A stretch of DNA of 7,370 nucleotides from assembly GCA_964617105.1 (NCBI GenBank), contig CAZTWC010000183.1, forward strand, positions 1 to 7,370, in the 5' to 3' direction. Positions 1 through 6,322 of this stretch are shown in pieces; position 1 is the first letter of the stretch; every line of letters starts with the position of its first letter. Origin of the DNA: CAZTWC01 sp964617105 [NCBI: uncultured Myxococcia bacterium] (GTDB lineage Bacteria; CAZTWC01). Position numbers and translations under genes: made by a program. Below the pieces are notes generated by a model, which was given only the letters and a program-made list of their open reading frames with translations, made no database searches and had not been told where the DNA came from.

Positions 1-257
1 TAGTTTGATAAAATAGGGATATTAATTTGGTAGGGGTGGGGAATGTGAGTTTCTTGAATGCAGACTGGTTCAGGCGCAGTTCGGAGCATATTTGATGAAT
101 TTTGTAATGTCCATCATGGGTGAGGGCAGCTGCCGCATGCCAAAGCCGGTCAGGAATCGGTTCTCGCTTACTAGTCCTCGCCTCACGCCATTCTGCAAAC
201 AGATTCTTGACTGTATCCAGGGTTACATCTTTGCACTGTAAAACATCGTTTGACATG
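1..257 (-). CDS. IS66-type transposition accessory protein (TnpA-like), partial, C-terminus beyond window
   Basis: The frame is open from an ATG at 257 down to the left edge, giving 85 codons with no stop. The start is well supported by AGGAGG (complement of 264-269) six bases before the ATG. The protein begins MSNDVLQCKDVTLDTV and contains FAEWREAR, KREPIPDRLWHAA and a C-terminal part QICSELRLNQSAFKKL. The pattern W-R-x-x-R, REPIP, LW, then L-R-L-N and F-K-K is what I remember for the small HTH-type proteins in first position of many IS66-group elements, upstream of TnpB and the large transposase. Their role is thought to be DNA binding or transposition support. The assignment is by pattern memory, not a search. 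The tail after KKL (TFPTPTKL...) no longer looks like the family, so the gene may already be damaged near the window edge. Confidence 0.6.
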
Positions 258-326
258 GGATTCCTCCTTTGCTTGGGGTTCCAAAGGAGTTTAACTCAGG
301 GGGGATGGGGTGTCACGCATGCTTAC
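1..326 (-). mobile_element. Probable IS66-type insertion sequence, one end only
   Basis: The accessory gene at 257 reads out of the window. Sixty-nine bases before its start, the minus strand reads GTAAGCATGCGTGACACC, beginning at 326. IS66-family terminal inverted repeats characteristically begin GTAAGC, and this lies at about the distance before the first gene expected for an IS end. If the end is correct, the adjoining bases 327-334 (cggaggga) would be one copy of the 8-bp target duplication typical of this family. The other end and its duplication are outside the window, so the boundary is inferred from one side only. Confidence 0.45.
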
Positions 327-490
327 CGGAGGGACACAACTGTTGCAGGTATTGTTGTAAATAGGGTTGCAGATATGGTGGCTGCTCTGAATCTGGTTTT
401 TATCGTGGTCATGGCAAAAAAATTCTATTATCGCTAAATATCTATACTTAGTTTCTAATTGTCTATAAATGTTTAAAACATAATGCCAGG
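327..490. other. AT-rich spacer between IS end and lipoprotein gene
   Basis: No convincing gene, RNA or repeat is visible here. The stretch includes a run of seven adenines near 416-422 (aaaaaaa). It lies downstream of the minus-strand lipoprotein gene, so a terminator would be expected, but I found no clear GC-rich hairpin followed by a T-run on that strand. A 105-codon plus-strand open frame crossing 120-437 is antisense to the IS66-type gene and is not supported as coding. Confidence 0.5.
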
Positions 491-1213
491 CTAGAAGGTG
501 AAACCCCACTTCTTCACAAACTTACCGTCAGGGGATACGGCCAAAAAAATATCCTGCTCTATATCCTGCGGCATGATGGAAATAAAGGCTTCAAAATTCA
601 CCGGAGAGAGGACGTCAGAACATTGATTTTGGTTAATACCCATTACAAGTTCTCCTCCTTGTTTCAGTATAAGTCCTTTCAGTATCGCCTGATTGCTGTG
701 AAAAGCCCTGAAGTAGGTTTTTGAAACTGGATCGTACTCAAAGACTACGAAATCAAATTTTACTCCAGTATCGGAAAGGTCCATATACCTTAATTTTGCG
801 AAAATATCCTTGTTTTTCGTTGATACCCGGACGGAAAAACTAATAGGTTCCTCGAAACCTCCACCCCAACTGACTGAACTTAATGGCCCCACTACAACTT
901 TCATCTCCCCCTTTGGTTTCTCAGGGTTCTTCAGAGAGGTATCGGGTTCTATGACCCAACCCCCGATTTCAAGGTAATTTATGTGGCCCACGACTCCCTC
1001 CCCTCCGCTGTCCTGAAAATTAAATGCCTGGCTCACGCTACAATTATAATTGCTATTCCCGTTGGAAGGCTGGTCAGGAGAGAGTTTTTCATCCCCGGTT
1101 GTGCCGGCTGCCTGCTGATTGGGCGTTTTGGTATCTGATCCGCATCCTATGATAAGGCAAAAGAGAGACATGACAGAAATCATCCAGATTGCCATGATAG
1201 TCCTGGTGGTCAT
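491..1213 (-). CDS. Predicted lipoprotein of unknown function (240 aa)
   Basis: The start is fixed by AAGGAG (complement of 1221-1226), seven bases before the ATG. The N-terminus is a lipoprotein signal: a short Arg-containing n-region, a hydrophobic stretch from about residue 7 to 22, and lipobox I-I-G-C with Cys24 as the predicted lipidated residue. Gly and Ser follow the Cys, with no Asp at +2, so outer-membrane sorting is more likely if E. coli rules apply. Residues 25-57 are a polar, low-complexity tether rich in Asn, Gln, Asp, Ser and Pro. The rest (about 58-240) is rich in predicted beta strands, for example VGHINYLEIGGWVIEP and KFDFVVFEYDP. The only two mature cysteines besides the anchor, Cys58 and Cys198, bracket this region and could form a disulfide. 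I do not recognise the family. It is divergent from the giant lipoprotein gene at 1487 across 273 bp, so the two may share regulation or a surface role, but this is inference. Confidence 0.85.
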   Translation of the reverse strand: MTTRTIMAIWMISVMSLFCLIIGCGSDTKTPNQQAAGTTGDEKLSPDQPSNGNSNYNCSVSQAFNFQDSGGEGVVGHINYLEIGGWVIEPDTSLKNPEKPKGEMKVVVGPLSSVSWGGGFEEPISFSVRVSTKNKDIFAKLRYMDLSDTGVKFDFVVFEYDPVSKTYFRAFHSNQAILKGLILKQGGELVMGINQNQCSDVLSPVNFEAFISIMPQDIEQDIFLAVSPDGKFVKKWGFTF

Positions 1214-1450
1214 ATTTGGGCTCCTTCCTCAGTTGAATTTAATCCTCTGTCTTATTGCAAAAATCACGAGGCCAGTGGGGTCTAGTGCCTGTTAAAACAG
1301 AACCCGGGGATAATCTCATTGTGGCTGAAATATCAAGACTATCACGCTCATGGGATCAAAACAAGAGAGCACTCCAGAAATTTTATCCTTGTGACATGCA
1401 GGAAAAGCAGCCATAATACACCTTGTGGAGGATTGCTGTTTTGTCAAAAC

Positions 1451-1456
1451 TATAAT
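1451..1456 (+). promoter_or_regulatory. Candidate -10 box (TATAAT) for the giant lipoprotein gene
   Basis: This is a perfect TATAAT match 30 bases before the TTG start. It would place transcription initiation near 1463 and leave a short leader containing the GGAGGG ribosome site. No good -35 hexamer lies 16-18 bases upstream: TTGCTG at 1433 is too close and TTGTGG at 1423 too far. The box is in AT-rich DNA, so it may be fortuitous or may depend on an activator. Confidence 0.35.
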
Positions 1457-1473
1457 CAATTTTTTTCGAAAAT

Positions 1474-1479
1474 GGAGGG
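1474..1479 (+). promoter_or_regulatory. Ribosome binding site GGAGGG that fixes the TTG start at 1487
   Basis: GGAGGG ends seven bases before TTG 1487, a good spacing. Starting there gives a complete lipoprotein signal peptide with Lys4, a hydrophobic core and lipobox. Any later start would remove the positively charged n-region or the whole signal. This supports the non-ATG start. Confidence 0.75.
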
Positions 1480-1486
1480 TTATTAA

Positions 1487-4400
1487 TTGAGCTGGAAACA
1501 TTTTTTATTGGTTATATTGACCATTTTTACCTTCTCCTTAGTGGTGGCGGCTTGTGGTGGCGATGGTGATAGCACAAACGATGCTGGCAGCGGCGGGCAG
1601 TCAGACAACAGCGCAAATGATGGCAAAGATGGCGGGGCCAATGAAGACGACAGTGAAACAGTAGTCCATGACAGTTCCAAAGGTCCCTGTGAACCAAATC
1701 CTTGCCAGGATAAACATAAAACCATTTGTTCAAATGACAATGGCCAGGCAAACTGCTCCTGTGACCAGGATTTCAAAGATTATGGCCAGGGCAAGTGCCT
1801 GCCCAAAGACCCATGCACCAACGACACTAAGTGCAAAGGGGATAACCGCAAGTGCGAGAACGATAGTGGTTCGGCAAAGTGCGGCGGCTGCCTGGGCGGA
1901 TTTCACCAGGATGGCAGTTCCTGTGTAAAAGATGAAGAGTGTCAGGCCAACACCTGCTCAGGTCACGGCCAGTGCGACCATAGCACCGGAGTGCCAATAT
2001 GCTCCTGTGACCAGGAATATGACGGCCACAGCTGCGGCAAGTGTGCCACCGGCTATCACAATGATGGAACTGGAGTTTGCACCGATGATGTCTGCAGACC
2101 TAATCCCTGCCAGGAGACCAACAGGGGAGTGTGCAGCAGTGACACTGGCCAGGCGGTTTGTAAGTGTGACTCTGGTTTTAAAGATAAGGGCGATGGTAAG
2201 TGTGTGGAGGATAAAAGTGATGAGAAATCGGTGCCAGCCACTGGTGGGCATCTCTCTTTTAAAAACAAAATAGAGATGGATATTGCTGCCGGCAGTCTTG
2301 GCAGCGCTACAAATATAACTACCGATATTGTTGAAGAGGAAGATGTTGATCAATCCACAATACCAGGGGGGAAAATATTTGCCGGTGGGGCCTCTTTTGG
2401 ACCCCATGGCACCAAATTCGATAAACCAATCATTGTTAAGATCCCTCTTAAAATAAAGGGGGAGCCGGGCCAGTTTGTAACTGTTTTGGAAAAGAAACAA
2501 GATGGCTCATTATCCAAAAGCAAATTGAATGACGGTTGGTCAGAACCCGCTTTTTTGGATGAAACAGGCTTAAAAGCGATTGTTCAAATCCAACATTTTT
2601 CATCGCGAGTGATCTTGTTTGAAGACCCAGTTTTATTTGAAAGCATCCCCTGGGAGCAGTCGCTGGAGTTGGAAGTGCTGCAAAACAATTCCAAACCATA
2701 TAAAAGAGCGTACAAAGATATTGCCACCGGTAAATACGATCTTCAGAAAGCCCTGGCTGCTGCTAAAAAAGAGAAAATAACCTTTAAAATCCCCCCTTAT
2801 CTGGATCTGGAAAAATTTGCTCAAGATCTTCAGGTAAATCTAGTCTCTCGTGATGCCACTACCGGTGGAACCGCAGTTGATGCGCCAAAGTATTATAGCC
2901 CATTTTCCTCCTCGATTTGCGATTTTCACAAACGCCGTATTGCCTATATACAAGTTCTGGCCCGGTTGATGATGCAAACAGGGTTAACAGGTGATAAACG
3001 GCTGCATAACCGTTACAAAAGTGCAAAAAGCAAGTTGGCAATGGCCAATAAGGTTGCTGATATCAACTCTCTTTTATTGACTTTGAATGACAGCGCCATG
3101 ACTGCTTTAGCCGGGCGGATTGGTGCCATGACAAGTTATGCTGAAAAAAGTGTTAAAGTGGGTAATGAACTGCACTCTGCTGTAAAAGTGGTGATTGCCA
3201 ACGCCTTAATTAGAGAAGAGATAGAAAATCGTTTTCTCCATTTAAAAAGCGTGGTTGAAATAACCGATCTTTATGGTGATGAAGCACTTATAGAGGCAAT
3301 GGAAAAAGTGCGCCAGAAAATAATCGCCCGATTTTCTCTAATAGAGGAGGGAGTTATTGGGGCAATAAAATCGGGAAATAATTCGTTAAAAGACCTGGCC
3401 ATTGATATGGGCACAGGAATTTTATTGAAATCAACAATAAAATGGATAATAGGACACTCCACTCCGATTAGTGCGGTATCTTTAATCAGTGCAGCGTCGA
3501 TGATAGAGTTTTTTCCGGCCAAAGAACGGGAAATACTGCTCCAATACAGGTTAATATTGATGGCAACCCTTGACCATGAAGTATTTAAGAGTTTTAACTC
3601 CTATAAAACCTTCAAAAGTCAATGGAAATCGTTGTCAGACAAGGATAAATCATTAGTCCAGATGCGAATATATTTGGGCAAAATGTTTAATGGTGATTAT
3701 GACAAATTTTTACGGAAAGAGGGGATAGAGGCCCGAATTGTCAAGCTTTTCAAGGAACTCTTTAGCGGCAAACCGGCGGAGAAGAAAAAGGTAATGGCCT
3801 TTAGCGCCCGCACTTCATTAAAATACGAAAAAGCCCTTTTGGTCATAGGCCAAAAAGGTACAACCGACTACCTGGCTGTAACTGCTCCATATGAGAATTA
3901 CTACAAACCATCAGATAAACTGTTAATAAACGCAGTTGGTGTGTCGTTGACAATAAAAAATATTGAAGTGAAGCTAGATGGTCAACTGATTGGCACCACT
4001 TTGTTGAAAGATGGTGTGGGTTATGTTGTGGAAGATTACCATCTTCAAGGCTTGTCCGGTGGAACTCATAATATCCTTTTAACCATGGGCTCCCAACAAG
4101 AGGAGATGATTTTTAAGATTTTAGCCAATTACATTGATACTGATCAAGATGGAGTCCATAACCATTTAGATCCTGATGATGATAACGATGGCCTGGCAGA
4201 TGGACTGGAGACAAACAATTATCTAACCAATTCTCTACTGGCTGATACTGATAATGACGGTCTTTATGATGGCGAGGAGGTTTATATTTATAAAACTCAG
4301 CCTCTGGTTGAAGATTCTGATAATGATACTTATGACGACTTGACAGAGGTATCATTTAATAGCGATCCAAAGGACAAAAATTCAATTCCAACCGAGAGCA

Positions 4401-6322
4401 AGTTTGCTAAAACCGGATTGCCAGCCGCCTTTGTCTCCCATCATTTCGCCTATAACAGTAAGGTCTCCCAGACAAGGGATTTTTGTCAATTTCTCTTTCA
4501 AAAAGGGATAAAAGAGGTGTACCTGAAGGTGGGCATGATTGGTGCCAACGGAAAAAAAATCGGAGAAGACAGCGACAACGATGGGTACATAGACAATACA
4601 GTTTTCTCCTATGGCACAAATATTGAACATTTTCGAAATTCATGTAAAAAGGTAGGGATTTCAACCTATGCCTGGATAACAGGCAAGAGCACAGATGATC
4701 CAGGCGATCCAGGCAAGTTGGATTATTCTAAATGGCAAAGTAACATTGCTGGGACAATAATAGCTCTGTTATCCTACTACCCTTTGGATGGTGTCCTTCT
4801 GGAGATTGGACCAATAGGGACAAAGGGTGTTTATTCCCAAAATCAGGAGGGTAGTTTTTTAAAACTTCTAAAAAATTTAGAGCACAACCTGACACTGAAC
4901 AACCTGTCAAACAAGAAAATAGGCGTGGTGACCAACAAATACCGATTGTTAAATGGCAAAGAGAGTGTTTGGTTTTGGGATAAAGTCCATTTTGAAAAAG
5001 TGGCTCAATATGTCCACCGATTAGTTATGCCTATCAATCACTATGGGTACAATGGATTTAGTGAGTTGGTAGGTGACTCTCATTTCCAGAAGGATTTCAA
5101 AGGATTTTCACCGCTAAAATTTACCAGTAAATTCCACTATATCCGAGCAATAAGCAAAACAATGAGGGATCTATCTGCCACTTCAGGAGTGCAGGAAAAG
5201 CTGTTTTTATCAGTCATGTCTGAGGCTGGGCAAAGTAACAGCTATCATACTGAATATGAGACTCTGAAAAACGCTGTTGATGCACTATTGTACCTTCCCG
5301 GCAGCCATAAACCCTCTGGTATGGCACTGTTTAAAGTCCTTGATGACTCAACACCTGGACAAAGCCAATGGGATCAATTTTTAAAGATATTTCCAGCACG
5401 GGACTGCACCGACCAGGACGGCGACGGATACGGCGAAGGGGTGGACTGCCTGGGGACGGATTGTAACGATAAAGACAAGAATTATGATGACAATTGTCCT
5501 TGTCTTCATCCAACAGTAACTAAATCGTGCACCAATGGCTGGTGCACGATTCCCAGGGGATGTTCAACCATGGGCAGCCCGTACGAAGAGGGTGGACGTT
5601 ATGCCATCGAGCATCCCCATCAGGTGAGGTTGACCTACGATTTCGAAATCCAGTCCACTGAGGTGACCCAGGGTCAGTTTAAGGCGCTTATGGGCTACAA
5701 TAACAGCTCTTTCTCATCCTGTGGAGATGATTGTCCGGTGGAGCAGGTCGCCTGGTACGAGGCCATAGCCTATTGCAATGCTCTATCAAAAAGCAAAGGT
5801 TATGAGGAGTGTTTTGAGTGCACCAGCAATGGCTGGATGTTGAATGACTGTAAATTGAAATCCAGGTTCAGTAAACCACAGGAGTGCAAAGGCTATCGTT
5901 TGCCCACCGAGGCGGAGTGGGAATATGCTGCCCGGGCTGGAACGGTTACGGCTTTCTATAATGGTGATATATACACTGATTATGATAATTGCAAAATGGA
6001 ACCCAATCTTGACAAAATCGGCTGGTATTGTGGGAATTCAGGTGACAAGACTCACAAAGTAGGCCAAAAGCAGGCCAACTCCTGGGGATTGTATGACATG
6101 AGTGGTAATGTTGAGGAGTGGGTGTGGGATAGGTTTAGCACTAGTTTAGGAGTTGATGCAACTGATCCTGTAGGGCCATCAAGTGGCTCGAACCGGTTTG
6201 TTCGCGGGGGCAGTTGGAACTCCGGTGCCGTAGAGTGCCGCCTGGCATTTCGTATGGGCCTATTCCCCAGCGTTATAGAGAGAAACCTGGGCTTTCGCCC
6301 TTGTAAGACGCTCGGGAATTAA
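1487..6322 (+). CDS. Giant mosaic lipoprotein: EGF-like / ZU5-like / helical / type 3 repeats / TIM-barrel glycosidase-like / MopE-like / FGE-like (1611 aa)
   Basis: The TTG start is supported by GGAGGG. The signal peptide is MSWKHFLLVILT... with lipobox V-A-A-C and predicted lipidated Cys23, followed by a Gly/Asp/Ser/Asn-rich tether to about 66. Domains seen in order: Cys-rich EGF-like repeats 68-239; a ZU5-like beta domain about 250-378 (ASFGPHGTKFDKPIIVKIP, ending in HFS at 370-372); an alpha-helical region about 390-775; a beta-sandwich-like segment about 780-882; acidic thrombospondin type 3 repeats about 884-963; a TIM-barrel, glycoside-hydrolase-like domain about 979-1305 (GISTYAWITG, DGVLLEIGP at 1101, MPINHYG at 1181) with an inserted DSDNDGYID loop at 1028; a MopE-like Asp/Cys motif 1306-1340; and an FGE-sulfatase (SUMF1-type) domain about 1350-1608 (TEVTQGQF, GYRLPTEAEWEYAARAG, GLYDMSGNVEEW, RGGSW). 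It is probably a Ca-stabilised surface protein with adhesive, glycan-binding or glycan-cleaving roles. One of the two FGE active-site cysteines is missing, so sulfatase-activating activity is doubtful. Overall function is inference. Confidence 0.9.
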   Translation: MSWKHFLLVILTIFTFSLVVAACGGDGDSTNDAGSGGQSDNSANDGKDGGANEDDSETVVHDSSKGPCEPNPCQDKHKTICSNDNGQANCSCDQDFKDYGQGKCLPKDPCTNDTKCKGDNRKCENDSGSAKCGGCLGGFHQDGSSCVKDEECQANTCSGHGQCDHSTGVPICSCDQEYDGHSCGKCATGYHNDGTGVCTDDVCRPNPCQETNRGVCSSDTGQAVCKCDSGFKDKGDGKCVEDKSDEKSVPATGGHLSFKNKIEMDIAAGSLGSATNITTDIVEEEDVDQSTIPGGKIFAGGASFGPHGTKFDKPIIVKIPLKIKGEPGQFVTVLEKKQDGSLSKSKLNDGWSEPAFLDETGLKAIVQIQHFSSRVILFEDPVLFESIPWEQSLELEVLQNNSKPYKRAYKDIATGKYDLQKALAAAKKEKITFKIPPYLDLEKFAQDLQVNLVSRDATTGGTAVDAPKYYSPFSSSICDFHKRRIAYIQVLARLMMQTGLTGDKRLHNRYKSAKSKLAMANKVADINSLLLTLNDSAMTALAGRIGAMTSYAEKSVKVGNELHSAVKVVIANALIREEIENRFLHLKSVVEITDLYGDEALIEAMEKVRQKIIARFSLIEEGVIGAIKSGNNSLKDLAIDMGTGILLKSTIKWIIGHSTPISAVSLISAASMIEFFPAKEREILLQYRLILMATLDHEVFKSFNSYKTFKSQWKSLSDKDKSLVQMRIYLGKMFNGDYDKFLRKEGIEARIVKLFKELFSGKPAEKKKVMAFSARTSLKYEKALLVIGQKGTTDYLAVTAPYENYYKPSDKLLINAVGVSLTIKNIEVKLDGQLIGTTLLKDGVGYVVEDYHLQGLSGGTHNILLTMGSQQEEMIFKILANYIDTDQDGVHNHLDPDDDNDGLADGLETNNYLTNSLLADTDNDGLYDGEEVYIYKTQPLVEDSDNDTYDDLTEVSFNSDPKDKNSIPTESKFAKTGLPAAFVSHHFAYNSKVSQTRDFCQFLFQKGIKEVYLKVGMIGANGKKIGEDSDNDGYIDNTVFSYGTNIEHFRNSCKKVGISTYAWITGKSTDDPGDPGKLDYSKWQSNIAGTIIALLSYYPLDGVLLEIGPIGTKGVYSQNQEGSFLKLLKNLEHNLTLNNLSNKKIGVVTNKYRLLNGKESVWFWDKVHFEKVAQYVHRLVMPINHYGYNGFSELVGDSHFQKDFKGFSPLKFTSKFHYIRAISKTMRDLSATSGVQEKLFLSVMSEAGQSNSYHTEYETLKNAVDALLYLPGSHKPSGMALFKVLDDSTPGQSQWDQFLKIFPARDCTDQDGDGYGEGVDCLGTDCNDKDKNYDDNCPCLHPTVTKSCTNGWCTIPRGCSTMGSPYEEGGRYAIEHPHQVRLTYDFEIQSTEVTQGQFKALMGYNNSSFSSCGDDCPVEQVAWYEAIAYCNALSKSKGYEECFECTSNGWMLNDCKLKSRFSKPQECKGYRLPTEAEWEYAARAGTVTAFYNGDIYTDYDNCKMEPNLDKIGWYCGNSGDKTHKVGQKQANSWGLYDMSGNVEEWVWDRFSTSLGVDATDPVGPSSGSNRFVRGGSWNSGAVECRLAFRMGLFPSVIERNLGFRPCKTLGN
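1688..2203 (+). repeat. Four EGF-like cysteine-rich repeats encoded in the giant lipoprotein
   Basis: These are residues 68-239, with 26 cysteines. Repeat 1 (68-104), repeat 2 (110-146) and repeat 4 (203-239) each have six cysteines. Repeat 3 (152-198) has eight, ending C-x-x-C-x-x-G-Y...C, a laminin-type EGF pattern. Repeats 1 and 4 have the same length (37 residues) and share 22 identical positions, including PNPCQ, GQA and the final GKC, so they look like copies of one unit separated by two more diverged ones. EGF-like modules are extracellular disulfide-bonded domains, often Ca- or partner-binding. Confidence 0.8.
4136..4375 (+). repeat. Thrombospondin type 3 (calcium-binding) repeat block in the giant lipoprotein
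   Basis: Residues about 884-963 contain successive D-x-D-x-D-G motifs: DTDQDGVHNHLDPDDDNDG, DTDNDGLYDGEE and DSDNDTYDDLTE. This matches the type 3 repeat consensus, in which Asp side chains bind Ca ions and rigidify the segment. It sits between a beta domain and the glycosidase-like barrel, so it is probably a calcium-dependent spacer. Confidence 0.85.
5402..5506 (+). other. MopE-like Asp/Cys metal-binding motif region
   Basis: Residues 1306-1340 read DCTDQDGDGYGEG, then DC, then TDCNDKDKNYDDNCPC. This is the D-x-D-G-D-G-Y-G...D-C...D-C-x-D motif recurrent in surface proteins of Myxococcota and related bacteria and named after the copper-binding protein MopE. The first 59 bases are about 70 percent G+C, well above the surrounding sequence. 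The motif links the barrel to the FGE-like domain. Confidence 0.7.
5523..5551 (+). repeat. Perfect 12-bp inverted repeat with 5-base loop inside the giant gene
   Basis: AATCGTGCACCA at 5523-5534 is followed by ATGGC and then its exact reverse complement at 5540-5551. It encodes the linker SCTNGWCTI between the MopE-like motif and the FGE-like domain. A perfect stem of this length with so small a loop is unlikely by chance in a window this size. It has no T-run, and a terminator inside the gene would be odd. It could be an mRNA structure, a protein-binding site or a trace of recombination. Confidence 0.85.

Larger units (their letters stand above)
1214..1486. promoter_or_regulatory. Divergent intergenic region between two lipoprotein genes
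   Basis: This 273-bp region must carry the 5' regions of both the minus-strand lipoprotein and the plus-strand giant lipoprotein. It contains the Shine-Dalgarno sequences of both genes and a TATAAT hexamer near the plus-strand gene. A small inverted repeat, CTGTT-AA-AACAG (1289-1300), lies near the middle and could be an operator, but it is short enough to occur by chance. I could not place a convincing promoter for the minus-strand gene. Confidence 0.5.

Noticed and set aside
120-437. 105-codon plus-strand open frame at the left end
   Set aside because: It overlaps antisense the accessory gene with a strong Shine-Dalgarno and family-like motifs, and has low-complexity, non-family sequence.
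1289-1300. CTGTT-AA-AACAG inverted repeat as an operator
   Set aside because: A 5-bp half-site pair is expected by chance in this length of DNA, and it sits well away from the candidate -10.
1441-1446. TTGTCA as a -35 box
   Set aside because: It is close to consensus, but the region 17 bases downstream (TTTCGA) is not a -10 sequence, and the real TATAAT is only four bases away.
1688-2203. EGF-coding repeats as a CRISPR or DNA satellite array
   Set aside because: The similarity is at protein level with varied codons; there are no identical repeats separated by unique spacers.
1958-2500. 180-codon minus-strand open frame within the giant gene
   Set aside because: It is antisense to the EGF and ZU5-like coding region, whose domain motifs are clear, and it has no ribosome site or recognisable motif. 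Cys- and Gly-rich sequence on the plus strand tends to leave the opposite frames open.
4691-4714. Short tandem GATCCAGGC repeat (agatgatccaggcgatccaggc)
   Set aside because: Only two 9-base copies in frame, encoding DPGDPG; probably a simple linker duplication without further meaning.
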